Shown: positions 16,301 through 28,191 of the stretch, piece by piece | How the letters are laid out: every line of letters starts with the position of its first letter | Numbering within the stretch: the first letter of the stretch is position 1 | Assembly: GCA_023055355.1 (NCBI GenBank) | Contig: JALJCS010000007.1 | Span: 6,064,001-6,128,000 of the forward strand | Origin: Agelaius tricolor | Taxonomy: Eukaryota > Chordata > Aves > Passeriformes > Icteridae | Reading direction: 5' to 3' | Length of the DNA stretch: 64,000 bases | Translations under genes and position numbers: made by a program | The notes under the pieces: generated by a model | Databases searched by the model: none | What the model was told of the DNA's origin: nothing | Seen by the model: only the letters and a program-made list of their open reading frames with translations

Positions 16301-19300
16301 AGGCTTGGAGAAGCTGAGCAGATAATTGCTTGTACATAGGATAACCCCTAGTGTGTAGCCTGTTATAAATTAACATCTTGGGAAATTAAACTTTGAAAAT
16401 CAATGTAAATGTTATGTGGGATTGCAGAGAGCTGATGGCCTGTAAAGGAAGAGCTGCCAGAATATGCTCTTCAATTGTGATTTATAGCAATTTAGGTAAG
16501 CTGTGTAAATGCAGTAACCCCAGTGTTGCCATCCATAATGAAATATATTTCAGTATGGAGAAGCCTTTTGGGAAGGAACCTGTAGGTTGGTGTTCTGCTC
16601 TGGATGCTACATTTTGCTCACTTTCTCCAAGCTGTTTGTGGTTTTAGGCTGAGGGTCTGTCAGAGAAGCTGCTCTGCCCAGCTGGCAGAGGATCAGTGCA
16701 GGGAGGGATACACAGGTGGAACACAGGCTCTGTACTGAAAACCAGGCTCTGTTCTTACTGCCTCTCCTCTCAAATACATAAAGGCCAGCTTCCAAAGGGG
16801 AGGGAGAGAGACTCTATCCAATGTTCCTGACAGACATTTGGGGAAGGAAGCCTCTCAGGCTCTGGCCCCAACATAAACCCATAAATTCATGACAGGTAGT
16901 CTGTACTTGCAGCTCTCCCACGTCAGCTCCTTGCAGATGAATCACACCCTTGGAGAGTGCAGCGTGTTTGGGTTCGTCCTGTTGCAAAAATAACCTCTCA
17001 AATGTTGGTCCTTCCAGCTGAGGGATATGCTGTGCCCCTTCTTTGCTTTATTTTTAGGGGGCTTGTGAGGCTGTAAATGCTTTGGTTTGTGGGACCCCCA
17101 GCTGCTGGGGTGGTTGATGCCAGGTGTTGCTTATTCCCTACAGGAACTGTCCTGGGCAGTGCAAGTGTTGCCATTCCTTCATTCAGAAGGATTTCTTGTG
17201 TAGCATTGATAGGATCAGTGCCACGCAAAGGAGCTGTAACCCACACACTGAAAAAAGGAAATGAGCCCACTCCTGGTTATAATTACATCATTTGTCAGCA
17301 CACTTGTAAAGGACAATCTGTTTCCTCGTGTTAATCCTTTGGCTCATCAGCCCTTCTCTCTCAGTATGAACTCTGGCAAATCCTTCACTGTTTTAGGGAA
17401 AAAGGTTCTGCAGAAAGTCACATCCACACTGGCCTCTGCAGATTTTTTCCCCTGATTTTGAAGAAGAAACACACCCAGGTGATTATAATTTTATAGGAAA
17501 ATGTAGCAGGTACTGGAGGTGTTCCTCCTTGGTACACAGTCAGCAATGGGAAGGGAAAATTGCTCAGAGTACCACGATGTGTTTGGTACCACTGCTCCAT
17601 TCTCCTGGCCACCTGCTTGGAAGGTGACCTGAGGACACTCTTGCTGTCCTCTTTCCCCTTTTACTGAGCCAGAATAACCAGAGAAAGGAAGGTGAGTGAA
17701 CAGAAAGCATGCAAAGCTGGGAAGCAGTGATAGAAACCTGTACCTGGTGTGAAGGAACAAGACAATTCTGTCTTTCCTCTGCCATATTTCCAGTTGACTG
17801 GGGTTAAGCTCTCTTGGCCAGCAAGGTGCATAACTTTGTCATCCCTCCAAATGAGCAAGTGCTGGAAGTGATACAGGGGAATAACCTGGTGGGTGAGTGA
17901 GTGGTCATGAGTGAAAAAATACAGTGCTAGGTGAGCTCTGGACCCTGAGCAGACCAGGACTGGTTTTCCTCATTATTCACCCAAATCCTGTGTTTGCCTT
18001 CTCTCTGGAGTGGTGCAAGATGGATCCCAAACTCCTGTTTAGCAGTATGGATAGGTGACCTTGTCTGATCCCACTGATCAGAAACCCTTGTTTGGGTAGG
18101 TGCTGCCCTGTTTGGCAAAACCAGAAACTCCCAATGGGAAGCTGAAAACCCTCCTGGCAGAGCCTGATAGAGGGAACAGAGGGGGAACCTGCAGGTGTAG
18201 TCATGTGGGAGGAGTTGAACTCTTTTTAACTGCTATATTTGTGCAATCACATTTTTATTTCAACCACATCTCATTGAAATGAAAAAAACCCCAATGACTA
18301 CAGTTTGCAGGGAAGCAAATCTTCCTACTGGGAGGATGAACTATTCTCATACTTTTTATAGTTGTCCCATGATGCAAGCAATGCCTTCCATCTGCCTCCA
18401 TGTACTGAAATGAGGGAAATAAGCTAACCATAGCAACTACAGTCAGTGCATGCTGAATTTAAGTGGAAGGGGGTTTTATGATGAAAAAGGGGAGGTGGAA
18501 AATAAAAAAGGGTAACAAATGTTCAGGGTGGAATAAGAGTTGCTGTGATACTTTAAAATTGGAGTAAATGGAGGGAAAAGGGCTCATTCTTTTGCACTAA
18601 AAGAAAGACAAAATTTACCATTCTTGTATTTGCCCAGGTATTTTGATAAATTAGCTCAATTTTCTGTTTTTAACTCTGTGTTGATGATCATAATGCAGAA
18701 CAATTAGAGCCCTGTGTTTTAATATTAAAATCTATCACAGAAGATCTATGTCACTGCATCCCTTTAAAAGACCTTTATTGGTCTGTTTACCTCCATAAGG
18801 CTTGTTTCATGTGGAGTAAAAACATTAGGCTGCATCTATGCATAATTTCTATTCCACCTGGGAGGAACTGTGCTCATTTAGTGGAGCAATCAACGGCTCC
18901 ACTGTCTGTTTTCAGGCATAAAAGTCTTGGGGCTTTTTTTTTCAGTGGTCATCAAATTTTGCATTTGAAATGCAATGCCCAAACTTGTCACTGTTAAAAA
19001 CTTGCTGAATTATCCATAATGCATATGTCTGGTGCCTTAAATACTGCTTAGGGATGGTAATATGGTGTGGTCTGTACCCTTCCAAGCTTCTGTTTCAGCT
19101 CTGCTGGATGAGTTTGGTGAAGTGATGGTGTTGGGAGGCAGGAGAGGCTGGGCAGTGAATGGGGCTGAGGAGGAAACTCTAAATGCTTTCTGTAAGGGGT
19201 ACCCCTAACTCCTCTCTCCACCTCCATCGTGTTTGCTAGAGTTGGTAATGCTGCTGGAATGGTGGTCAGGCACAGAGTGCACCCTGTTCTCAGACGAGGC

Positions 19301-22300
19301 CACGGTGAAAACCTTTGGGAAGGAACACGTCATCATCATCCTGAACCACAACTTTGAGATCGACTTCCTGTGCGGCTGGACGATGACAGAGCGCTTTGGA
19401 GTGCTGGGGGTATGTGCGCCATGAGCTTCCCCTTCCTCTGCAGGGTGGCAGGTCTGCTTTGTCAGGACCCAGAACATCCCTCTGGCTGTCCTGAGCAGCC
19501 AAGACCCTGCCAGGGGGCTCAGGGACCCTGGCACAGAGCCCAAAACACCTGTGGGTTTGATTATGACCCGTGGAGCAAATTACCAACCTTAGATGAAGAT
19601 CTGCAAGCCATGACAGTTTAGGTAGAATAATAGTGAAGTTATCACGGGGTGGAAAAGTAGATTTTGGGGTTTCTGGTATGGGGGTTCAGGGGGCAAGATG
19701 GAGGGATCTGGGCGTGTCCAGCCTTTCTCCTTCTTCTTCTTGGTCTCCATCTCCTGCTGTGATGCTGGCACTTTTAGATTGGTTTAGAGTAGAAGCTCAC
19801 TGTCTAACATAGGTGATAGGCATTGGAAAGCAATTGTAAACATTGTACATGTTTTTAGTATAGAGACATAACACTGCCCTGGGGGCAGGCAGAGTGCCTG
19901 GAACTGTCCTGCTGGATGGATCTCAGCAGGACAGGAGAAAATTTTTTATAGATAAGATACAATAAACAACCTTGAGACCAAGAAATTAAGAGCTCTGACT
20001 CCTCCTTCAAGTGCCAGGCTGGGAAAAGAGACTTTGGAACTTTTCTCAGGGTCACTCTGACCAGCTAATGATCCCGACACTGCTTAAAACCCACCTATAA
20101 ACAGTTTCTTTGCATTTAAGTTCCCAGATCCAACTCCATCATCTTAGCTTTAATGTGTTTGACCTCGTTGCACAAATGAGCAAATGACATTTTTGGATTG
20201 TCACTTTTGTTTTCTCTCCAAGAGTTCCAAAGTTCTTGCTAAGAGAGAGCTGCTCTATGTGCCCCTAATCGGCTGGACGTGGTACTTCCTTGAGATTGTT
20301 TTCTGCAAAAGGAAATGGGAAGAGGACAGAGATACAGTCATTGAGGGATTGAAACGTTTGTCTGATTATCCTGAATATATGTGGGTAAGTGTTGAGTCTC
20401 TCATCTGGTGTTGGCTGCTGGAAGTGAATCAGTGACAGATTCACTGGTGCCTGTGGCTTTGTGTGTCGGGAAAAGGTGTGCTCACTCCCAAGAGCTGTCA
20501 TGGAAAAGCTGTCATGCTCTGTTTCAGGAGGTCTTTTGGGATATGCTGGTAGTGCTTTTTTGTCTGTTGGTAAGGGAAACCATTTGGGAAACAGTTCAGA
20601 AGCTTGAGAATCATTTATAAATCAGGCTTGTGTGATACTAATGATTTTGTCCAAACTTATTTTGTGCCTATTAAAAAAACCCCTTACATTTGATTGCTAC
20701 ATCTGCATAACATTTTCTCAGGTAGGCTGAAAAGACACATCAACAAAAAAAATCTTGTTTGGAGAAGTGAGTGAATTTGACTGCACAGGCCATGGATTTT
20801 GATGGAAAGTTCCTGTTAGTGTGTTCATTGATCTGTGAAATTGCAGGTTTCCCAAAAAGTCTCTGTGAGAACATATGGCAAGCTTATATCTGCTTCTGCA
20901 GTTACACTTTTTCCTTTTTATTTTGACATTATTTAAAATCAAGGGTAAAACATCTCTGTTTCATTGTGTGCAATGCTGTTAAACTTCACTGCAGCATCAC
21001 AGTGGTGTAATCAACCCATTAACCTTCTTAGAGCTTTGAATGCAAAGGTTTTGATAAATTCTCAATTTTGCTTTTATAGCAGCACATGTAATGTACAATT
21101 ATTTGGCTTATAAAACATTAAGAGGCTTTTTATGCATTTTAAGTGAGTTTTCAGTATTATCTAGTACAGCTTGTTAAAATTAATAGTGAAACATTAAGCC
21201 CTAACTAGAACATTGTGAATGCATTGTAATTTTCTACCATTACAAAGACAGAAAAAAGTAAGAATCTGGAGAATGTATTTTAAGCTACTTAATTGCTTGA
21301 ATATATAGATATGAATTATATTGACTATATCTTTCTGATAAGTAAGGGATAGAAAAGAAAATACAGAATAAACCCTACCAATTAGAAAATCTCAAGACTG
21401 AACTTGAGCTTCAAATCTATACAATTTAATGATTCTACAACTGAGAACCAAGGACGAGTCTCTAGGGAAAACAACTAGAAAATATAAGTGCAAAATGTAG
21501 TTAGCATTGATTATTTAAATCAAGACTTCCTGCTTGGTAATTGAAATCATGATTAAAATTGACTTGAGTGGATCAATTTCCTAATTTCTGTGCATTCTAA
21601 ATGCCACAACTAGGGCTGTCTTTTTGTCACCTTAAATTTGGTACAAGTGTTGTTAAATGTAAAGGTAATGGTAAATGAGCTGAGAGTTGGTGTTTATGCC
21701 TCATACTTGGTGAAGAGCTGACACAACTGAAGGGTGTGCACATGTCTGTTTATCTTGGACAAATTTTCAGTATACTGCTGGATTTCTTTTGAAATCTCAA
21801 GATATCCCTGGGTTTCTTTTGCTTTTGTCTTGCACAGTTTCTGCTGTACTGTGAAGGAACTCGTTTCACAGAGACCAAGCACCGCATCAGCATGGAAGTA
21901 GCTGAATCTAAGGGGTTGCCTAAACTGAAATACCACCTGTTGCCCAGAACCAAAGGTTTCACCACTGCTGTCCAGTGTCTCAGGGGAACAGGTACTGCCA
22001 AGCTTTGCAGCACTTGTAATGTGTTGTTTAGCACCAGCATATTCTGCTGGGTTGTTCATTACAGTTAGCGAGCTGGCAGTCATGAGGATCCAGCATGTCA
22101 GCTGGTAACTTGTAAATTGCCACAGAACTGGCAGACACCAGTCTTAAGAAATACTGAAAACCTTTTTATGTTGCTTAGTTCATCAAGTCATCTGGTGTTT
22201 TACAGTGCTGGGAGTGTCAGGGGGCTGGTGCAGATAAATGTGGGGTGTAAACACAGAATAGTGGAGGACTCTGACACATCATTAATGCAAGGCTTGCACA

Positions 22301-25300
22301 AGGCTCTCTTGCTGTCTCAAGCAAGGATGCCAAAAGGAGCTTGCTAGAATTGCTGCTGTAACAGCCCTGTTTTATTTTTTTTTCTAACAGTTTCAGCAGT
22401 GTATGATGTAACACTAAATTTCAGAGGAAACAAGAACCCGTCTTTATTAGGAATTCTTTATGGAAAGAAATATGAAGCAGATATGTGTGTAAGGTGAGCA
22501 TTTACTGATGGAGGTGAGCCCTAAGATGCATAGTTTAGCATGTTGAAGTGTATTCAGATTTTACAGGGTAATTTCCTTTCCTGTAGTCCACTTCTCCTTG
22601 TCCTTCAGCTTCAGTGGTCCCTCGTAGTAAATAGTCTAAAGCTCCTTTACATGCCAGTTTCTCTCCCTCACTCACATGGTTTGATCTGCAGATTAAAAAT
22701 TTCAAAATGCTGAAATTCAGACATCCTGTGAATGAGGTGGGACATTGGTCACATTCCTCACTGTTCCTTTGCCTCAAAGAGTAGCTGTTAACACCTAACC
22801 CCATGCAGCACATACACATTTGCATGCACACACACCTCTTCTCTTTCTTGCTTTCTCCTTGCTGCCTTCTGCTTCAAGGGCTTCCTTGTGATCATAAAAA
22901 CGACCAATCCTGTTGAATTTCTTATTTTCCCTTTTGTGTTTGTACCTGAGACATGACCTGGTTATTCTTTCCACAGTTCTTTAGTCAGTTTGCTTCTGCT
23001 TCTCTGTAGGATTCATCCACCTTTTGGAAGATATTGCTGTATTCTGGTGATGAGGCTGATGCTTGGTTTTTAAAAGTTAAAAAAAAAAAAAAGAGCCATT
23101 TTCCCTTCCCCCCACACCTTTCCCCTCTTGCCTTGGGTCTGTGTGTTGCTGCAACATCCACAACATTTTAGTCTCTCAGCTGAAAAGATGACTGTGAAGC
23201 TGTCCATGGAGAGGTGGAGTTGCTCATTTGCAAGGGGTTTCATTTTCACTATTTACACTTGCCAAACATATTCCTGATGAGGAAAGTGAGCAGACAATTT
23301 GCCAGCCAGCAAAACAGCTGGTCAGGCAGCTCCACGTGTAATTCCACACTGATGGCAAGTGCATGTAGGATATCTAGCAGGATCTGAGGTGCCCATGCAT
23401 GGATGTACATCTGTATAATTATCAATTGTACACTGAATAGTGGCAGCCTTCACTTAAATGTCCTTTTTTGCTAATGGAGGTGCAATTTTCTTTCATTTCT
23501 TGGAGGGGTAATGGGAAGAAAGAAGAGAAATATAGTTTTCAATAGAGTTAGAAGAGGTTTGGGTTTGTAAAAGTCTGTTGCCAGGTAAAATCACTAATTG
23601 TACCCTACAAATGGCTGTGTTAGATAATTCGATTAAAAATATGTTTGTGGATGGAATGAATATTCTCAAGCTGCTTTTCTACACTTTTTCTCTGTTTTGG
23701 GGAAGAAGCTGTGAGAGTAAGGAGACTGATTTTACAGATGTTTTGCTGAAAATGGAGCATATCCTTGTTGTGCCAACAGACTTAGTGTAGCTCAGAGAAG
23801 GGAAGCACATAAGCTCCTGTTCTTGGTATGTGCAGACGTAGTTACCTGAGCACAGGTAAGCAGCTTAGCTCTGCACTGGATCCAGTCTTTATCCCGACTG
23901 CCTCCAGAGGAAATAATCAGGAAATCACCAAATGTGATTGCTGTGAGTCCCCTCTAGTGGTGACAGCAACACCACAGCAACTTCACCAGAAAGCTTTCAG
24001 CAAATGACTTTTCACTGAGCTTTTATTGAGCATTTTGATATGAATTGAGCAGTTTCTCTTGTTAGGGCTCATGTAAGTAAATCTGCCAGATCTGGTGTTC
24101 ATTTGGCTTATGAGGTGCAGAAATCATTAGAAATGTCTTGGAACAAATTCACAGAATCATAGAGGGGCTTGGCTTGGAGGGGTCTAGAACACAGAAGAAT
24201 GCAGGGGAATGGTTGGCTCTTCAGCACTGCAGAGGGGCTCTGGCAAGGCACCTGTTCTCAGTGAGGTCAGGTCAGGGCTGGCACTGGGCACAATTGTCAC
24301 ACACCCCCAGAACTGTGTGCCTCAGTCTGTGGGGCTGCAGAGGCAAAGAGGGACAAGTGCAGTCACTGCAGATGTTTGCCTCAGAGATGGCATAAAGTGA
24401 ATGTTTAGTTGCCCTCCCATTGCTTCCAAAATTTGGTTTTCACTACCAAAATGTAACCAGCAATTACCCTTGGGTTTTCCACTTGCTTTTCTTTTCCCAG
24501 CTCTGAGTGCCTCAGTCTGAGCTCACTGGAAATCAGCCAGGGGTGGATCTGGTGAAGGAGGAACAGTGTTTGAATGGGAAATTATGATTTCACTGATGTG
24601 CTGACACTGACAGGAGCTTGTACAGTTTCTTTTGTCTAAAATAGCACCCAATTCCCAACTTAAAACCTCAGATTTTAAGTCCCAGTTCTCTGTGTTTAAG
24701 ACCTCTGCCATCAGTGACACTATTGGCAAAGATTTCTGCCCTTTAGTGAATGGAAGATCTTCCCTAGGAGAGGCATAAAACCAAATATCTGGATTTTCCC
24801 TTAATTGTTCCCTTAATTCTTTTTTTTTTTTTCCTTCTTTCCATTTTTTAATCTTTCTACTAAACTAGGAGATTTCCTCTGGAAGAGATCCCTCAAGATG
24901 AAAAGGAAGCTGCAAACTGGCTTCATAAGCTTTACCAGGAAAAGGTAAATAGCTTTACATTCTTTTCTGCCTTTTGGGACTTGCACAGGGGAGTGTATTA
25001 AGGCAGTGAGTAATACACACTCCTGCACTGGATGGAGAGGATATTATGCATAACTAGGCAGCCATCCCTCAAAGTGCTGGAAGGAGCAGGACCAAGGAGG
25101 CCCTTGGCAGCAGAGGGCTGGGTAGTGAGGTCTCAAATTGCCAGGAAGCACAATAGAATTCAGAGATATGCCTGAGCTGTGGAAGACTAACAGCAATCCA
25201 GTGTCTTTTTCATTTTTCAGCACTTGGATCTCTGTCATGCATTTCTAAAGGCTCCATTTTCCCTGTGGGTGTTTTTAGGCACTTGAGAAGAGGGATAACT

Positions 25301-28065
25301 GTCGGTCAGGGACAGCAGGTCCCAGCTTTCAGCTGCAATTGTTCTTTGCTTTCATTTTTCCTCCTCTGTCACTTTCCTTCTGCCTCTTGCTAATACTTCT
25401 GCAGTGGTGTGTGACATGGGACAGACAATCCCTGGGAGCTCCTGCCAGGGACTGATAAAACATGCCCAGCATGCCTTCAGATGGCTCAGAGCTTTTCCTT
25501 GCGTCATTTCTTTTTCTAACCTTAGATGGTTAGAAAAATCCATTTTTGTCAACCACTTTAACACTTCTCGACCAGATTTAACACTTCTGTGGGGAGTAGG
25601 GGAGAGCTGTAATTGTTGTCCAGCCCTAAGTGGTGGATTATTGAACTTGAAAAGTGCATCTTGATTTCTGTATTGCCGATCTTTGTGGGAAGACAGCAGA
25701 GGACAGAAAGTTTAAGTATCCTGGGCTTTCCCCAGCTATGATGACCTGTGCTGCAGCATTGCCAGGCCTATGCTCAGTCTCTAGGTAGGCAGCAAATTGT
25801 TCTGAATTTCATTATATTTATTTCAACCTAATTTGTTTGAATATCTGAACTCTCATTCAGTTAAGGAGAGAGGTTATCTTACAAAGAGCAGTAGCTCATC
25901 ATCTTTTCCCCCACCCACCTCCCCTTAGCAGGTCTACAGAACCAAAGAGTCTTTGAAGTTGAGAAAGGCTTCTAAGAACAGAGTCCACTGTCAACCCAAC
26001 ACCATGTTCACCACTAAACCATGTCATCAAGGGACAAATCCATAAAATCCATAGGGTGTTTTTGAACACTTCCAGGGATGATGACTCCACCAGTTCCCTG
26101 GACAGTCTTACTGCTTTACAACCCTTTCCATGAAAGTTTTTTTTTTTCCTAATGTCCAATGTAACCCTCCCCTGGTGCAATGTGGCACCATTTCCTCTCA
26201 TCCTTCCTGATGTTGGCTGTGCCTCTGTTCACCTTTGTTGTGAGGTGTTGACAGGGAGGTATTGCTTATGGACATGGGTATTGCACATATTGATCTTAGT
26301 GTTAGCAATACTTTGTAACTGGAATCCTCTCATTCCATTTATTGCAATGACTTTGTAACTGGAATCCTCTTCCTGCACAGAGGATGTGTCCTCCCAAAGG
26401 CTGGTTTTGGCAAGGAATGCCTTGCACTTCTCAGTCCTTTGTAAGGGAAATTAAAAAAAAAAAAAAAAGAAATAAAAACAAGAAATAGCTGGACTTGAGC
26501 CATCCTTGGTAATGGCTTGGAAACCTTAAAGAGCAATCTTACAGAGTGAGGGAAGGTGGTGGGCACCTTGTTCCTTTGAGTGATGTGTTCCAGGACTGCA
26601 CCTCTGCAGGCTCAGCTTGGGCTGCAGTGGCTCTGTTGCAGGGCTGGGACTGGGGCTGGTGTGGTGCTGTCTCTGCTCTCAGCTCATTCCTTGCCCTCCC
26701 CTCCTGGCTCTCCATACAGAATTTTTCTGCTTTGCTGAATCATGCTGACCTTTCTGGGAGTGAAAACAGGAAGGAAAAGCACCCAGCTAAGAGGGTTGGT
26801 AGTGTCTGAACTGGTCTCTGGCCTGAAGCTGCCCTAAATTCTTAAGCAATTGACAGGCAAGATGAAGGTATTTAATAGTGCAGAGGATGATAAGGTTTCA
26901 GTTTTTGATGGTGCCAAAATTGCCTTCAAAAGGCTTAAAGGTCACTTGGATGATCAACAGAAATGCCCAAATGAGTGACAGCAGGTGGAATTGGATGCTG
27001 TGCACTCTGGATGAGTTTGTAGCACAGACACTGTCCTGGATGTTGTCCTGGAGCTGACTAATCTTGGGCTGCTTGATGCAAGCATTGTGAACTCATTTTC
27101 TTTTCTCTTTCCCCCAGGATGCTTTGCAAGAGATGTATAATCAGGAAGGTGTATTTCCTGGGAAGCAGTTTAAACCTCCTAGGAGACCATGGACTCTCCT
27201 AAACTTTCTTTTTTGGGCCACAGTTCTCCTCTCTCCTCTCTTCACATTTGGCTTTGGAGTTTTTGCAAGTGGATCACCTCTCCTTATCCTTGCCTTCCTG
27301 GGACTTGTAGGAGCAGGTAATAAAAGCAGAGAAGATGCTAAGCCCAGTGTGACACATAACAGGATCCTTTACCTCCAATAAGTTCCGTGTATTAATTAAT
27401 GAGAATGGAACTTGCAGGAAAAATATTTGGAGCTCACTCATTAGTCTTTCTGTTGTACAGCATTTTTATTGTTTCAAAAGCTTTAATCTGGCCAAATTTG
27501 CCTTCATATCTTAAGCAAAAACTGTAGTGGTAGTAGATGAGTCGTGTAGCCCATTATTATGGTGCCTGAAGGAAAAAATATTTCACTGGACAACTTGTCT
27601 GTGAATTTAAAAAAAAAACCAAACAAAACCACCACCACAAACAAAAAATACATAAATGCCACCAAATCTTCCCTTTCCCCCCCATTCCCAACAAAAAAAC
27701 CCTAACAATAAAAGAAGGGAAGTAGAGGGAGGGGATATGCTTCAGTGTTCATGCCACGTGTCCTGTTAACCAAGAGAAGCAATAATTATATTTTTTAATC
27801 TGGATTGTCCCTCTCTTTGAGTGTCACTTGACCTGTGATCCCTGTGCAGCCTCGTACAGCACACTGTTGGTCACTGCTGACCTGGGGATTGGGTTCTGCT
27901 CATGTGCTTACATGTAACTTCCTGGATGCTTGGACTGGTTTTAATGTGCCTCTCATTTCTCTGTTATATTTTAAAGCTTCCTTTGGAGTTCGTAGACTGA
28001 TAGGAGTAACTGAAATAGAAAAAGGCTCCAGCTATGGCAACCAGGAATTCAAGAAAAAGGAATAA
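13210..28065 (+). CDS. AGPAT3: AGPAT3, 1-acylglycerol-3-phosphate acyltransferase 3 (whole gene, 8 coding exons joined)
   Basis: The joined exons 13210-13387, 19240-19409, 20223-20384, 21838-21991, 22391-22493, 24869-24944, 27118-27316 and 27977-28065 give 1131 nt, or 376 codons plus TAA. This is the length I recall for vertebrate AGPAT3, and every junction is GT-AG and in phase. The family transfers an acyl group from acyl-CoA to the sn-2 position of lysophosphatidic acid, making phosphatidic acid in ER/Golgi membranes. Visible acyltransferase motifs are NHNFEID (residues 95-101, the NHX4D catalytic block), EGTR (176-179, LPA binding) and LPRTKGF (205-211). Hydrophobic stretches lie at about 8-39 and 307-350. 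The C-terminus ends KKKE, which fits a dilysine ER-retrieval signal (inference). The start has a strong context (A at -3, G at +4) and an in-frame TGA at 13198-13200. No break or missing motif is seen. Confidence 0.97.
13464..14168 (-). mobile_element. solo LTR A (avian endogenous retrovirus), minus orientation, AGPAT3 intron
   Basis: Read on the minus strand it contains CTGTGCCTGTTAAATAAACA near its 3' end (a polyadenylation signal), GGTTCTTTCCACTTCTCTCC and a terminal TTTTCTCCCAAATTTGCCC, which I recognise as a common songbird LTR. Ends that fit TG...CA are 13464 and 14168. It starts only about 75 bp after the first AGPAT3 coding exon. The motif AATACAGGATGACACC occurs twice (13631 and 14126). 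Confidence 0.7.
14169..14524 (+). mobile_element. solo LTR B, plus orientation, directly adjoining LTR A
   Basis: It starts TGATATTTTCAG and contains GGAGATTGTTTATCCAAACA, TAGAATAGTTTTAGTATAGC, an AT-rich run with AATAAA, and TCAGCCTTCTGAGAACAAGG, ending CACAAACACCACA. The same landmarks appear in reverse complement in the next element, so both belong to one family. No internal retroviral sequence is present. Confidence 0.7.
14525..15016 (-). mobile_element. solo LTR C, same family as LTR B but inverted
   Basis: On the minus strand it reads GGAGATTGTTTACCCAAAAG, TTAGTATAGTTTTAGTATAG, a long (TATAA)n-type tract, AATAAAGCATTTGTTCAGCC and TTCTGAATCATGGAGTCATT. These align in order with LTR B. 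The 5' end near 15016 is less certain. LTR B and C meet 3' end to 3' end. Confidence 0.7.
14570..14735 (+). repeat. AT-rich pentanucleotide microsatellite (TATGA/TATAA)n
   Basis: About 165 bp consist of GATAT/GATATAAT units passing into (TATAA)n, lying within LTR C. It appears to have expanded from the AT-rich region of the LTR, as the orthologous part of LTR B is much shorter. Confidence 0.9.
15017..19239. other. rest of AGPAT3 intron between coding exons 1 and 2
   Basis: About 4.2 kb carry no recognisable exon or repeat family. The longest frame (145 codons, minus strand 15141-15578) has no similarity that I can name. Confidence 0.55.
19240..19409 (+). CDS. AGPAT3: AGPAT3 coding exon 2 (NHX4D catalytic motif)
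   Basis: The exon starts after TTTGCTAG and ends before GTATGT. It encodes residues 60-116, including LVMLLEWW and the catalytic block NHNFEIDFLCGW, in which His96 and Asp101 are the expected charge-relay pair. It is richer in CpG than the surrounding intron. Confidence 0.95.
19611..20079 (+). mobile_element. solo LTR (avian ERV, alpha/beta-retrovirus-like type), AGPAT3 intron
   Basis: It starts TGACAGTTTAGG and ends GATCCCGACA. It contains GGCAAGATGGAGGGATCTGG, GATTGGTTTAGAGTAGAAGC, ATAGATAAGATACAATAAAC (AATAAA at 19961) and CTCTGACTCCTCCTTCAAGT, a set of motifs I recognise from songbird ERVK-type LTRs. It lies between coding exons 2 and 3 in gene orientation. No matching target-site duplication is obvious at these ends, so the limits may be off by a few bases. 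Confidence 0.7.
20223..20384 (+). CDS. AGPAT3: AGPAT3 coding exon 3 (acyltransferase block II)
   Basis: This exon of 162 nt (54 whole codons, residues 117-170) runs from SSKVLAKRELLYVPLIGW to DYPEYMW. The IGWTWYF...FCKR stretch corresponds to the second conserved block of the family. The acceptor is CCAAG and the donor is GTAAGT. Confidence 0.95.
21838..21991 (+). CDS. AGPAT3: AGPAT3 coding exon 4 (EGTR and PRTKGF motifs)
   Basis: The acceptor is TTGCACAG and the donor is GTACTG. It encodes residues 171-221 plus one base. FLLYCEGTRFTETKHR holds the EGTR motif that binds the LPA phosphate in this family; LPRTKGF is the last conserved block. Two antisense reading frames of 96-129 codons overlap the exon and are shadows. 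Confidence 0.95.
22391..22493 (+). CDS. AGPAT3: AGPAT3 coding exon 5
   Basis: The exon lies between TTTCTAACAG and GTGAGC. It encodes residues 222-255 and two bases of the next codon (VSAVYDVTLNFRGN through KKYEADMCV). Its length keeps the frame with both neighbours. Confidence 0.95.
24148..24185 (-). mobile_element. short CR1-like terminal fragment
   Basis: CACAGAATCATAGAGGGGCT followed by TGGCTTGGAGGGGTCT resembles the reverse complement of a CR1 3' end. Only about 40 bp can be supported. Confidence 0.4.
24869..24944 (+). CDS. AGPAT3: AGPAT3 coding exon 6
   Basis: This short 76-nt exon follows a T-rich tract and ACTAG and ends before GTAAAT. It completes an Arg codon and encodes RFPLEEIPQDEKEAANW to LYQEK, reaching residue 281. 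Confidence 0.94.
25938..26210 (-). mobile_element. CR1 LINE 3' fragment, minus orientation
   Basis: AGTTGAGAAAGGCTTCTAAG, ACACCATGTTCACCACTAAA, TTTTTGAACACTTCCAGGGA, TGATGACTCCACCAGTTCCC and TTTTCCTAATGTCCAATGTA are the reverse complement of an older CR1 subfamily. It lies in AGPAT3 intron 6. Confidence 0.75.
26310..26370 (+). repeat. partial 40-bp tandem duplication
   Basis: ACTTTGTAACTGGAATCCTC(T) occurs at 26310-26330 and again at 26350-26370, each preceded by a similar GCAAT stretch. It is a small local duplication in AGPAT3 intron 6. Confidence 0.85.
27118..27316 (+). CDS. AGPAT3: AGPAT3 coding exon 7 (C-terminal membrane segments)
   Basis: The acceptor is TTTCCCCCAG and the donor is GTAATA. 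It encodes residues 282-347 plus one base: DALQEMYNQEG, then a proline- and arginine-rich linker and the hydrophobic WTLLNFLFWATVLLSPLF and SPLLILAFLGLVGA segments that anchor the protein. Confidence 0.95.
27977..28065 (+). CDS. AGPAT3: AGPAT3 last coding exon with TAA stop
   Basis: The acceptor is ATTTTAAAG. The exon completes Ala348 and encodes SFGVRRLIGVTEIEKG to the terminal FKKKE, with TAA at 28063-28065. The exon continues into the 3' UTR without a visible splice donor. Confidence 0.95.
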
Positions 28066-28185
28066 CTGACGGCTGCAGATCAGCACATATAACCAGACTA
28101 TGGTATCCGATTAACTTCAGTTAAAAAACAACAACAAACACTTAGAAACTATCTTTTTCTTAATAACTGATGACTAATATTAATG

Positions 28186-28191
28186 AATAAA
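28186..28191 (+). terminator. AGPAT3: proximal AATAAA polyadenylation signal of AGPAT3
   Basis: This perfect AATAAA lies 121 nt after the stop codon. Use of it would give a very short 3' UTR. No strong GT-rich element is seen right after it, so it may be weak. Confidence 0.35.

Larger units (their letters stand above)
22494..27117. other. AGPAT3 introns 5 and 6
   Basis: Apart from exon 6, the CR1 fragments and the small duplication listed separately, this holds A/T runs (23078-23092, 24822-24835, 26453-26468) and otherwise unremarkable intron sequence. Confidence 0.55.
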
